Positions 43,912 through 51,307 of a DNA stretch of 64,000 nt are shown here, piece after piece (position 1 is the first letter of the stretch; every line of letters begins with the position of its first letter). The notes beneath the pieces are model-generated. The model was not told the origin of the DNA and did no database searches. It was given only the letters and a program-made list of their open reading frames with translations. Source of the stretch: a virus. The position numbers and the translations under genes were made by a program. The stretch covers positions 62,001-126,000 of the IMG/VR virus record IMGVR_UViG_3300039183_000005; one strand, 5' to 3'.

Positions 43912-44513
43912 TAACCTAATTTACTTCTTTTACCACGAAGACATTTTGAACACTTTTGACCCATTTCACCATCTGGTCTGTCGGATTCAAATATTTCTTC
44001 ACACTCATTACATTTAACCTTATAGGTTTCCATCGACCTTCGTTTGAGTTTCAATTTATTTTTCTTGGCTTTTTCTGCTTTAATTTTATTGTGTTCTACC
44101 TCTTCTGAACTTGGATTGTTTGTAATAAACCTAACACCATCGGTTTTCTTTTGTATTACTGTCTTTTTATTATCATCAAGTTGAAGAGTTGAATCGTTTG
44201 CGTCTAAAATAATTTCCTTCTTTATTTTTTTCTTCCCACTCGTTTTGGGCCGACCGCGTTTTTTTCTTTTTGGTTGTTTAGGTTCTACAATTATTGAGTG
44301 TACAATGGTTTCTTCTGTCGGTAAAGCTTCAGAAGCTATATTAACAATTTGCTGTAAAACATTATGTAACTGCTGTGTTTGATTAGATTGCTCAGAGTAT
44401 AACTGTTCTGCCGGTAACGACAAAGCTATCCCGGTTAATCGTTCATAACCTTTACAAACAGTTTCCCAATTACCTTGACGTATACCTTCTGCAATATATT
44501 CAATTGGACTCAT
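43911..44513 (-). CDS. AT-hook and zinc-ribbon protein of unknown role (200 aa)
   Basis: The N-terminal 40 residues (MSPIEYIAEGIRQGNWETVC) form helices, followed by a Gln-rich stretch. KRKKRGRPKTSGKKK is an AT-hook-like DNA-binding motif with the RGRP core. The C-terminus VKCNECEEIFESDRPDG...QKCSKCLRGKR is a four-Cys zinc ribbon. DNA binding is therefore likely. It is co-translated with DnaB (TAATG-type junction), so a helicase-loading or origin-related role is conceivable but not shown. Confidence 0.5.
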   Translation of the reverse strand: MSPIEYIAEGIRQGNWETVCKGYERLTGIALSLPAEQLYSEQSNQTQQLHNVLQQIVNIASEALPTEETIVHSIIVEPKQPKRKKRGRPKTSGKKKIKKEIILDANDSTLQLDDNKKTVIQKKTDGVRFITNNPSSEEVEHNKIKAEKAKKNKLKLKRRSMETYKVKCNECEEIFESDRPDGEMGQKCSKCLRGKRSKLG

Positions 44514-44929
44514 CGATTGTTTCCTTCATTATATCTGGCCCTTATTAGACTGCCAATACTTTGTCCTATCAGTTCTATCCTACGAGCTAAATATGCTATA
44601 CGTTCTATCCTTAATTCCGCCAATCGCACCCATTGATTTAATTTTGGACGATCATCTCCGAACAGGCGATTTATCACTTGATTCGACCATTTTATAAATG
44701 TCTGACATTCATTGGCTTTTTGTTGTATAAACAACGCATATTGTGCTAAAATAACTGTATCTTCTGATAATTGTATAGACGATCGTTCTCTAAGTTTTTC
44801 TCTCGTAAATTCTAAAATAGTTTCTACTTCTGTGCTGGATGGCCGATATTGTGGCAATCCCAGAGATTTAATCCATTCATCAATTTGATCTCGATATTTT
44901 TTTTTCTCATCGATTAAACTACTCATCAT
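44510..44929 (-). CDS. Helical protein of unknown function in the replication unit (139 aa)
   Basis: It starts at ATG 44929 inside the end of the nuclease gene and overlaps the next start by 4 bases. The product is fully helical (STEVETILEFTREKLRER, ILAQYALFIQQKANECQTFI, LAELRIERIAYLARRIELIG). No family recognised. Position between the resolvase-like nuclease and the DnaB module suggests a small helicase or recombination accessory protein. Confidence 0.4.
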   Translation of the reverse strand: MMSSLIDEKKKYRDQIDEWIKSLGLPQYRPSSTEVETILEFTREKLRERSSIQLSEDTVILAQYALFIQQKANECQTFIKWSNQVINRLFGDDRPKLNQWVRLAELRIERIAYLARRIELIGQSIGSLIRARYNEGNNR

Positions 44930-45278
44930 AAATCTCTATAAGTTTAAATCCATTAAGATTACACCAGTCACGTTTTTTTTGATCAATATCTTGTTGGCGA
45001 TGAAAATCTTGTTTGGTTGCATGAAAATGTTTAATATGTTTAGTGTGTTGTCTACCATGACATTCTATTATCAAATTAATGGATGGTATAAAAAAATCAA
45101 GAATAAAATTATCTCCAGGAATTATTACCTCTTCGTAAATCATATCATGAGGATATTGAGACATTAATTGTTGGCCAATATTATGTTGAAATTTTGATTT
45201 TGATTTTTCTCTTGTGCGAATAAGCTTATTTTTCAAACGTAATCTGACTGTTCCCCCGTTTAATAATTTTACTTCCAT
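44919..45278 (-). CDS. PD-(D/E)XK endonuclease, resolvase-like (119 aa)
   Basis: KSKFQHNIGQQLMSQYP is the first helix with its conserved Gln/His; YEEVIIPGDNFILDFFIP and SINLIIECHGRQH supply the D...E-x-H/Q catalytic pattern of Vsr/DUF559-type nucleases; the last strand is GFKLIEIYDE. The basic N-terminus (RLRLKNKLIRTREKSKSK) may contact DNA. It is probably a structure-specific or Holliday junction-type nuclease for recombination intermediates, given the RecA-like neighbour. Confidence 0.6.
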   Translation of the reverse strand: MEVKLLNGGTVRLRLKNKLIRTREKSKSKFQHNIGQQLMSQYPHDMIYEEVIIPGDNFILDFFIPSINLIIECHGRQHTKHIKHFHATKQDFHRQQDIDQKKRDWCNLNGFKLIEIYDE

Positions 45279-45280
45279 AG

Positions 45281-45835
45281 TTACACTGCGATATCTTTAT
45301 CATTAAATTTAGTCATCAAACCTATCATACCATTATACAAAACACATTCTATCCCGGCTTCATACATCATTTTCCATGCATATCTTATTGATTCTACCCA
45401 AGTATTATGCGATGATGCTATAGCCATAAGTTGAGCATGGCCCACCACTCGTCTAATTCCAGCTTCTATAATAGCTTTAGCGCATTCCGAACACGCATAA
45501 AATGGGCAATACAAAATGGCATTATTGGTCGATTTGCCATGGCGAGCCGCGTTGAATATAGCGCCATTTTCTGCATGTATTATCGTTTGTAATTTTATTG
45601 ATCTATTATCGAGACGAGATATTGTTTCTTTTACGCCGATAGGAAATTTGTTTGTTGAATATGTAATAATTTTATTATTTGATCCTACTAATATTGCTCC
45701 ATTTTTTGTTCTTGGATCAGGACTCATAGCATTACCGTGTGTATATGCAAGACGCAAAAAGTGTCCATCATCGCTCCTAGTGCTAACAGCGAATGGTGTC
45801 TGTAACCAGTTGAGTTGTTCCATGAGATTGTCCAT
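45281..45835 (-). CDS. Deoxycytidylate (dCMP) deaminase family protein (184 aa)
   Basis: TIIHAENGAIFNAAR is the zinc-binding and catalytic H-A-E motif, and LYCPFYACSECAKAIIEAGI is the P-C-x-x-C zinc motif. MSPDPRTKNGAILVGSNN is the substrate loop of the dCMP deaminase family. It would make dUMP for ThyX (58763-59590). AAGGAAAATAAA precedes ATG 45835. Confidence 0.88.
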   Translation of the reverse strand: MDNLMEQLNWLQTPFAVSTRSDDGHFLRLAYTHGNAMSPDPRTKNGAILVGSNNKIITYSTNKFPIGVKETISRLDNRSIKLQTIIHAENGAIFNAARHGKSTNNAILYCPFYACSECAKAIIEAGIRRVVGHAQLMAIASSHNTWVESIRYAWKMMYEAGIECVLYNGMIGLMTKFNDKDIAV

Positions 45836-45848
45836 TTTATTTTCCTTA

Positions 45849-46892
45849 TTATTGTGAAAATATTGTATTTCTTATTTCTGTCTCTATTATTTTTAGTTCA
45901 TTGTGTTTACTTTCTTTTAGAAAATTAGAAAGTTTAGCTAATCCGTGAAACTTAGGACAACTTTTCCCATTGTCAGACGCAAGCATAGGAATAGAATACC
46001 ATGCACCGGCTTTTTCAATTAATCCAAGATTTTCTGCTACCGTTATAACATCTCTTATAACATCGATACCGCTACCATATCTGAGGGGTAATATACATGG
46101 TAAGAATGGTCGTCCTAACGCGGATGATTGAATTGTAATATGCATATCATGACCGTCTGGAGCATTAGTTTCTTCATTCCGCTCCCATTGTTGTGCCCAT
46201 GTCACTTTTAGCCAAACAGAACATGCATATTGAATAGCAACTCCACCCTTTTCTATATATTTTGGACCACGAGGTTCTCTATTTGTCATCATCTGTGATA
46301 TAAAAATAAGTATTATATTATTTGCATCTACGATCTGTTGTGCTCGACGAAAAAATGCTGATAGTAATTTCGCTGGTCCAGCCATATCTTTATTTGATCC
46401 GATTTGTTCTTCTTGTTCTGTCATCGTTGAAAGTGCAGCAAGACTATCAACAACTATAACAGCTTTTTTTTGAGTTTTCACAATGCGCTCTATAATATTA
46501 AGATAATCTTCTGCTGTAAGTGGTTTATCTATCTGATGTGGAACTACCTGCAATTTATGCTGATTAAGTCCCTGAATAGTTGACAACAGTGATGGTGTAC
46601 ATCTCTTTTCAGCATTAATATAAAATGTTGGACGATTGAGAATTTGTGCATTTCTAAGCAACTCTAAACAAAGAGTAGTTTTGCCGATTTTTTGTTTACC
46701 GGTGATAAGACATATAGTTCCATCGGGAATACCGCCGTTTAATGCAATATCCAAAGAAAGCGGAGTATTTAAAACCTCTTTAGTTCTTGGTGGCATGGCC
46801 TTATCTGCCGTTGCAATAATACCTTCTCCATACATTCTCTTTAGAAAATCATCAAGAGATTCCTCGATAACTTTAGATTTACCTTTAGCCAT
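45849..46892 (-). CDS. RecA/UvsX-like recombinase (347 aa)
   Basis: LSLDIALNGGIPDGTICLIT and GKQKIGKTTLCLELL carry the Walker A loop; PTFYINAEKRC, AVIVVDSLAALSTMTEQEEQ (Walker B) and ANNIILIFISQMMTNREPRG (L2-flanking strand with NQ replaced by SQ) match RecA/UvsX. The C-terminal part has a small helical domain. It would form filaments on ssDNA for strand exchange with SSB and the annealing protein. It overlaps the upstream gene by 8 bases. Confidence 0.85.
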   Translation of the reverse strand: MAKGKSKVIEESLDDFLKRMYGEGIIATADKAMPPRTKEVLNTPLSLDIALNGGIPDGTICLITGKQKIGKTTLCLELLRNAQILNRPTFYINAEKRCTPSLLSTIQGLNQHKLQVVPHQIDKPLTAEDYLNIIERIVKTQKKAVIVVDSLAALSTMTEQEEQIGSNKDMAGPAKLLSAFFRRAQQIVDANNIILIFISQMMTNREPRGPKYIEKGGVAIQYACSVWLKVTWAQQWERNEETNAPDGHDMHITIQSSALGRPFLPCILPLRYGSGIDVIRDVITVAENLGLIEKAGAWYSIPMLASDNGKSCPKFHGLAKLSNFLKESKHNELKIIETEIRNTIFSQ

Positions 46893-47355
46893 TTTCCGCT
46901 TCTCTCAATTTTGTTAACACATTTTTTTCACCAGTATCTACGAAAGTGGCATTTTTCTTTTGATCAATTTCTTTATGTGGTGATTTTTGAGCCAATGTCG
47001 TTCGTTGTTCGTTTAATTGTCCTATCCTAATATTTGTAAGTCTAATAACTTTGTTTATTGTTTTTTTGGAAACAAGTGCTTTTATGTTATATTCTTTTAT
47101 AATTTGAATTAATGCTGTTCTAGTAATAATATCAGTAAAATCTAATGATTTATTAAGATTCGATATTCCACGTATTTCTCGCTTATATTTAGGTGCCCAA
47201 TATTTTTTGTCTGACCAAAATCTAGCGCTAATTCTTGGGTTTGTATTGAGACATACCAATTCTATGATATAATTGCGAAATGTAACGTATAACCCAGGTG
47301 TAGTTGGGGAAGCATATTGATGTTTATCGTCTTTAGATTGATTTCGTACTGCCAC
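46885..47355 (-). CDS. Unknown basic protein upstream of the recombinase (156 aa)
   Basis: It starts at GTG 47355 in a TAGTG overlap. The product is basic with a beta-rich N-terminus (GLYVTFRNYIIELVC) and helical C-terminus (RTALIQIIKEYNIKALV). No family is recognised. Its fixed place ahead of the RecA-like gene suggests a recombination accessory, but the sequence gives no direct evidence. Confidence 0.4.
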   Translation of the reverse strand: MAVRNQSKDDKHQYASPTTPGLYVTFRNYIIELVCLNTNPRISARFWSDKKYWAPKYKREIRGISNLNKSLDFTDIITRTALIQIIKEYNIKALVSKKTINKVIRLTNIRIGQLNEQRTTLAQKSPHKEIDQKKNATFVDTGEKNVLTKLREAENG

Positions 47356-47795
47356 TAAAGATTCCGTATTAAAAAGAAGCCTGAATTAGAAACTGTACGA
47401 TCTTCGGTAAACGAATGATCAAAGCTAGGCTGTCGATACCAAGCGACATTAACCTTTTGCCCATCATAATAACCTATGCCTAAATATTCGTGCTGTGCGC
47501 CATTCCAGATAGCATATCTTTTTCGACCAAAAAAATACCCCTTTTGATTAGGTGGCATTGTAATGTTTACACCGTTAGGTGCCTGAAGTCTCAGTTCTGT
47601 AATAGCAATACTCGGATTATCTTTTATCCATTCGGCGAGTCTCGCCCAAGCGTGCCTTTGGTTTGGACGATTATCCTGAATTACTGTCCGACCATTTGAC
47701 AAAGAGGCTAAAAATCGTATCTTAGGTGTATAAGGTACGACAGCAAATGATAACTTATTGTCATTTATAGTATTATCCATCTTTGTTTTGTCCAT
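47355..47795 (-). CDS. Unknown protein (146 aa)
   Basis: Three in-frame ATGs (47819, 47795, 47780) lie within the end of the previous gene; none has a clear ribosome site, so the start is uncertain. The core is beta-rich (IRFLASLSNGRTVIQ, YFFGRKRYAIWNG, LGIGYYDGQKVNVAW). No family recognised. Confidence 0.4.
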   Translation of the reverse strand: MDKTKMDNTINDNKLSFAVVPYTPKIRFLASLSNGRTVIQDNRPNQRHAWARLAEWIKDNPSIAITELRLQAPNGVNITMPPNQKGYFFGRKRYAIWNGAQHEYLGIGYYDGQKVNVAWYRQPSFDHSFTEDRTVSNSGFFLIRNL

Positions 47796-48105
47796 ATGGT
47801 GAACGACCCAATTGTTCATCTGCCCTTGCTGATTCTGGAGATGTCATGGCGTGAACACCTTTGCCAATATTTAACCCCTTACGACCGTCTGGTGGCTTAA
47901 TACACATGACACTATCACTCATAGGATTAGATTTCGACGGACCTTTTGAATCCTTTTCTGTGGTTGCACTGGAGACAAAAGTCTCAAATTTGGCCACTGC
48001 TTTGTCAATAAAAGCCTGTCTTGTCTTTGCCGTCTTGCGGCCAAGATTTACGGTCGAATTTTCCAAAAATTTTAAAAAATCTTCTTTAAATTCATCGAAT
48101 GTCAT
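47773..48105 (-). CDS. Unknown protein (110 aa)
   Basis: AAAGGAG stands 8 bases before ATG 48105. The N-terminal 45 residues are helical and charged (FDEFKEDFLKFLENS, AFIDKAVAKFETFV); the rest is Ser/Pro/Gly-rich and probably flexible. It overlaps both neighbours. No family recognised. Confidence 0.45.
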   Translation of the reverse strand: MTFDEFKEDFLKFLENSTVNLGRKTAKTRQAFIDKAVAKFETFVSSATTEKDSKGPSKSNPMSDSVMCIKPPDGRKGLNIGKGVHAMTSPESARADEQLGRSPYGQNKDG

Positions 48106-48403
48106 TTCTAAATCTCCTTTGTGCTAAGATATATGGGGTTCTATTCCGACTTCTCAAAAATGCCGTATACTGTTGATAACACTCATGGCTACATGTCCTA
48201 AGCTTCCAAAACATTCCACCACGTTCCCTATCTCGTTTATGTAAATTACTATTTGTTTCTAGCGGATCAAATAGGTCTCCATCATTAGAAGCTAAAACTA
48301 AAAATCTAGTCCCAGATCGCTTAGCCAAAATATCAAAATTTTGTTTCGCATTTTTTGCAATCTCATGTGGTGTACCATTGATGTCAACAACAATTATTTT
48401 CAC
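48092..48403 (-). CDS. Unknown small basic protein (103 aa)
   Basis: It starts at GTG 48403 in a GTGA overlap with the zinc-ribbon gene. MKIIVVDINGTPHEIAKNAK is followed by FLVLASNDGDLFDP and a basic C-terminus (QRRFRNDIR). CSHEC is the only notable Cys pair. No family recognised. Confidence 0.4.
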   Translation of the reverse strand: MKIIVVDINGTPHEIAKNAKQNFDILAKRSGTRFLVLASNDGDLFDPLETNSNLHKRDRERGGMFWKLRTCSHECYQQYTAFLRSRNRTPYILAQRRFRNDIR

Positions 48404-48726
48404 TTATTCCACGCCTTAAATAAAACATCTGCTTCTGGAGCATCAATATCATTATCTAGGATATCAAATCCCATTTGATCACTAGGCGCACCTGGATGAA
48501 ATTGTCCAGGAATTTGTTTTACATATGAAAAGCCATTACATTCACAGCACTTTACTGCCACACGTGTTAAGACTTCCGTTTTATTACTCCCGTCAACGGT
48601 GGTTAACTGAAGTACTAAAAGTCTTTTCCCACAGTCGGCACAATCAAAATCAATTAAACCTCTACTTTGTAATCCTTTAAGTTGCTTATCATCTCCGTTA
48701 ACTTGATTTGTTCGAATCTCTGCCAT
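48400..48726 (-). CDS. Zinc-ribbon protein (108 aa)
   Basis: FDCADCGKRLLVLQL and VKCCECNGFSYVKQI supply a C-x-x-C...C-x-x-C zinc ribbon around beta strands. GGAGAAAT precedes ATG 48726, which shares a base with the previous stop. Small zinc ribbons in phage early regions often act in transcription or as nucleic acid adaptors; a specific role is not visible. Confidence 0.5.
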   Translation of the reverse strand: MAEIRTNQVNGDDKQLKGLQSRGLIDFDCADCGKRLLVLQLTTVDGSNKTEVLTRVAVKCCECNGFSYVKQIPGQFHPGAPSDQMGFDILDNDIDAPEADVLFKAWNK

Positions 48727-49040
48727 TAATCTATTTCTCCATATTCTATATATTTTTTCGGATTTTTCAGCACACTCTTATTTATTGGTCCATCTCGCCA
48801 AAATGGTTTTTCATTCTTGTTTTTCCCCTCGCTTAGTCTATCGAGTTTCTTTTTATTACTTCTACCTCCGTGACACGGTGTCTCGGTCCCTTTAATAATT
48901 ACAGCACCACCAATACCTATTAATTTTATTAATTCATGTCTATGACAATCTGGACATTCAATCAATGGTTCGGCGGACATAGCGTGAAATGTCTCAAACG
49001 TGTAACCGCAAGCTTTACATTCGTACTCATAGGTTGGCAT
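48726..49040 (-). CDS. FmdB-type zinc-ribbon protein (104 aa)
   Basis: MPTYEYECKACGYTFE is the signature start of the FmdB putative regulatory zinc-ribbon family, with the second Cys pair in ECPDCHRHEL. The C-terminal half is basic and flexible. It is the first gene after promoter P2, whose -10 box ends only five bases before ATG 49040; GGAGG lies upstream of that box and is usable only on longer transcripts. Confidence 0.8.
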   Translation of the reverse strand: MPTYEYECKACGYTFETFHAMSAEPLIECPDCHRHELIKLIGIGGAVIIKGTETPCHGGRSNKKKLDRLSEGKNKNEKPFWRDGPINKSVLKNPKKYIEYGEID

Positions 49041-49045
49041 GTATT

Positions 49046-49074
49046 ATTATACCTCCAAATAACTATTTTGTTTC
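49046..49074 (-). promoter_or_regulatory. Promoter P2 (GAAACA - 17 - TATAAT) for the replication unit
   Basis: Minus strand: TTTTTAT, GAAACA (49074-49069), 17 bases, TATAAT (49051-49046). Spacing equals that of P1, P3 and P4. The first gene would be transcribed leaderless or nearly so. It governs the zinc-ribbon, recombination and replisome genes down to at least dnaE. Confidence 0.7.
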
Positions 49075-49089
49075 ATAAAAATCTTTTTT

Positions 49090-49128
49090 TTATAAAAATA
49101 GCATGACACACAAGGTATGGATTGTCAT
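49090..49128 (-). terminator. Weak candidate terminator after RNase H
   Basis: On the minus strand ATGACA (49128-49123) pairs with TGTCAT (49108-49103), leaving a 14-base loop, followed by GCTATTTTTA. The 6-bp stem is AT-rich, so termination may be partial. It lies just between the end of the P1 unit and promoter P2, where a terminator would be expected. Confidence 0.35.
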
Positions 49129-49547
49129 CGTCGTTTTTTTGAACATTTTCCACTTTTTCTATTAAATACTTCGTTTACTAAAGCATCTGCGCATTTGTTT
49201 TCTCGTCGTGGAACCCATTTGATTGTGTGGTCTTCGAATTGTTCTAACAGTTCTAGCACACAATCTCTGTGTTTTATAAGTTCTGGTTTATTGGTTTTAA
49301 AAGCCATGGTAACTTGTTTTATTACCAATTGACTATCGCCAATAATATGAACGATATCTACTCCAGCTTTTAAACATCCTCGTAGGCCAGCAATAAGGGC
49401 TCTGTATTCGCTAACATTTGATGATCCAGTCCCACATGTTTTATTCCCCGATGCTATAACTTCTCGATCATCTATTGACGTTAAAATCCAGCCATATACC
49501 ATTTGCCCTCGCCTAACACCTCCGTCAAAATGTAAAATACATTCCAA
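49125..49547 (-). CDS. Ribonuclease H, type I (140 aa)
   Basis: LHFDGGVRRGQMVYGW contains the first catalytic Asp (D8), NVSEYRALIAGLRGCL the Glu (E47), VHIIGDSQLVIKQV the second Asp (D71), and WVPRRENKCADALVNE the last Asp (D121); all four metal ligands are present. It removes RNA primers and RNA-DNA hybrids. AAAGG precedes ATG 49547. It is the last gene of the P1 unit. Confidence 0.9.
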   Translation of the reverse strand: MECILHFDGGVRRGQMVYGWILTSIDDREVIASGNKTCGTGSSNVSEYRALIAGLRGCLKAGVDIVHIIGDSQLVIKQVTMAFKTNKPELIKHRDCVLELLEQFEDHTIKWVPRRENKCADALVNEVFNRKSGKCSKKRR

Positions 49548-49560
49548 TACAATTTACCTT

Positions 49561-49701
49561 TCATTTGAGTAATTTACTTGATGCTATTGTTTCATTTCCG
49601 CAATCACATTTACAAAGCCATAGAATTCTTTTATCTTTGTTCTTTCCATGTGCCTTGATAGCAGTCAACCTGCCAAACTTTTTTTCTGTTAAATCTATCA
49701 A
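49561..49701 (-). pseudogene. Orphan N-terminal zinc-ribbon module of an AP2/HNH homing endonuclease (46 codons)
   Basis: From TTG 49701, which overlaps the stop of the nuclease gene and has GGGGAG 8 bases upstream, the frame reads LIDLTEKKFGRLTAIKAHGK, then RILWLCKCDCGNETIASSKLLK and stops at 49561. This equals the first ~46 residues of the endonucleases at 63059-63706 and 15802-16428 (LIDLTGKRFGRL, WLCRCDCG). The HNH core is absent. The retained start site suggests either a remnant of a deleted homing endonuclease or a short stand-alone zinc-ribbon peptide. Confidence 0.65.
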
Positions 49702-50651
49702 AACGGAGTCTCCCCATCTTCAACTTCAGTTTTCGCGCCACTACACATATCTTTGAAGAAACATCTTTCACATGCATGTTCGTTATCTGTTTTGGAAAAA
49801 TAATCCGGATTATCTTTGTTTTCAAATGCTTCTTTAAGGAGTGGATATTCACTACGTATGATACCAGCTTGTCTTTTTATGTGTTGCATGGTTACATTAA
49901 GGTGTGGTGCCGCCCGTTCCCCAAGCTCTGCATATGCGGCTAGATATACTGGAATGATTATAATATCTTCTGGCTTTTTCGCCCATCCTTGTTTGAGTGC
50001 ATACATACTATATGTCGTTAATTGATCTATTGCACTATCGCTGACACGACCGGTTTTCCAATCTAAAAGATATACTTTTCCACGATACCGAAATCCACAG
50101 TCAATTTTTACACTTACTTCTTCACCTGTGTTTAATTGGAATTTTTGGAAGTCCTCAAGAGTCAGCCAATCATCCTTATCTAGACTCTGTAAAATTTCGA
50201 ACAACGGTATATTATAGAACGCTTTTATGGACGCCAGAACTTTATGTTTGTAGCTATCTAGGCGGTCTTTGGAAATTTCTTCTTGATAGAAATGTTCTGC
50301 TAGGTTAACATTTTGCTTTGGACTACTATGCCATCTCTTATCTTTTGACTGCTTCCAACCTTTACGAAGTGCTTGGATACCATCGTGTTGTGCTTGCTCA
50401 AGCGTTCTCCATTTTCCCGTTTGACGACCAGTTGTAATGATGCCTTCAATAATATTGTGAACTACGGAGCCGACGAACATTGGAAGATTGGTCATGTTTT
50501 TTAGCATATATGCTCGACGTTTTTCTTGCGGTGCGTTAGTTAACCACCCATTCCACGCAACGTGATACGTTAGATGATATCTCCATAAACATTCGCGGAG
50601 ACATCTCACTCTTGATTCACTCCATGCATATGTTTGTTCTATTTTACTCAT
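49698..50651 (-). CDS. PD-(D/E)XK nuclease, RecB/Cas4-like (317 aa)
   Basis: SESRVRCLRECLWRYHLTYH and MFVGSVVHNIIEGII are the N-terminal helices with Cys and His; VSVKIDCGFRYRGKVYLLDW and KTGRVSDSAIDQLTTYSMY carry the D...D-W-K catalytic residues and the following Gln/Tyr helix; HACERCFFKDMC has the C-terminal cysteines of the iron-sulfur type. It is a paralogue of 39673-40632 with little residue identity outside the motifs. It likely trims DNA ends. Confidence 0.78.
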   Translation of the reverse strand: MSKIEQTYAWSESRVRCLRECLWRYHLTYHVAWNGWLTNAPQEKRRAYMLKNMTNLPMFVGSVVHNIIEGIITTGRQTGKWRTLEQAQHDGIQALRKGWKQSKDKRWHSSPKQNVNLAEHFYQEEISKDRLDSYKHKVLASIKAFYNIPLFEILQSLDKDDWLTLEDFQKFQLNTGEEVSVKIDCGFRYRGKVYLLDWKTGRVSDSAIDQLTTYSMYALKQGWAKKPEDIIIIPVYLAAYAELGERAAPHLNVTMQHIKRQAGIIRSEYPLLKEAFENKDNPDYFSKTDNEHACERCFFKDMCSGAKTEVEDGETPF

Positions 50652-50663
50652 TATCTTAACTTT

Positions 50664-50770
50664 CTATCGACAATATTTGCATTTAACAGTTCTATTCTCT
50701 CCACAAGTGGCCTGAGCACAACTAGCTTCATCGTCTACTATTCGCATAGATCACATTTACAAATTTTCAT
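50664..50770 (-). pseudogene. Frameshifted mini zinc-finger gene
   Basis: ATG 50770 with AAAGGA upstream begins MKICKCDLCE and meets TAG after ten codons. In the -1 frame from that point the sequence reads IVDDEASCAQATCGENRTVK then CKYCR and stops at 50664. Joined, this is a ~36-residue peptide with four Cys-x-Cys/Cys-x2-Cys elements, a plausible small zinc finger. The 107-base length shows the two parts are out of phase by one. It may be a decayed gene, a programmed frameshift or a sequence error. Otherwise the 122-base gap holds nothing recognisable. Confidence 0.4.
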
Positions 50771-50773
50771 TTT

Positions 50774-51277
50774 TTATCCTTTGCAATATCGCCACGATCT
50801 TCCACATTTAATATCGGAGATAGTCATTCGAGCAACACCAAAAATATCAGCAATTTGTCTCTGTAATAAATTGCCTTTTAGCAATAATTCTTTTATTTGC
50901 ATAACTTGTTTTGTTGTTAATTTTGATTTTCCATTTCTTTGACCCCTATTTGTTCTCTTGTGTCGTATTTTATCTCGCTCATTATCACGGCGTGTTCCCC
51001 AAGTTAAATTATCGACATAATTATTTTGCTTATCTCCGTCCAAATGTCGTACTTCATAATTGGCTGTTGGTGGGAAGCCGATAAAAGCAAAAGCTACTAA
51101 ACGGTGTATTCTACAATATTTTCTGTTGTTATTAGCTCTTAGGTCTACTAAACAATATCCGTTTGATATACGCGGTTTTAATATTTTTCCAGTTTGTATC
51201 CTTTTCACATGACCGATATTAGATACTTCATAATAATTTTCGTATCCAATGATTGGTTTCCAAATTTCTCTATTCAT
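50774..51277 (-). CDS. NUMOD4-HNH homing endonuclease (167 aa)
   Basis: IWKPIIGYENYYEVSNIGHVK is the NUMOD4 DNA-binding motif; IHRLVAFAFIGFPP and YEVRHLDGDKQNNYVDNLTW give the HNH core (H-L-D...N...N-L); the C-terminal KLTTKQVMQIKELLLKG and QRQIADIFGVARMTISDIK form a helix-turn-helix. All parts are intact. It is the intact counterpart of the frameshifted gene at 38971-39680. It sits between the phosphoesterase and the mini zinc-finger gene. Confidence 0.88.
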   Translation of the reverse strand: MNREIWKPIIGYENYYEVSNIGHVKRIQTGKILKPRISNGYCLVDLRANNNRKYCRIHRLVAFAFIGFPPTANYEVRHLDGDKQNNYVDNLTWGTRRDNERDKIRHKRTNRGQRNGKSKLTTKQVMQIKELLLKGNLLQRQIADIFGVARMTISDIKCGRSWRYCKG

Positions 51278-51307
51278 TCAATATCTACCAATATGTAATT
51301 TTATTAA

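Noticed and set aside
49631-49852. A 73-codon frame spanning the nuclease gene end
   Set aside because: It overlaps the nuclease C-terminus out of frame and its product is unlike any protein; the orphan zinc-ribbon frame and nuclease frame explain the region better.
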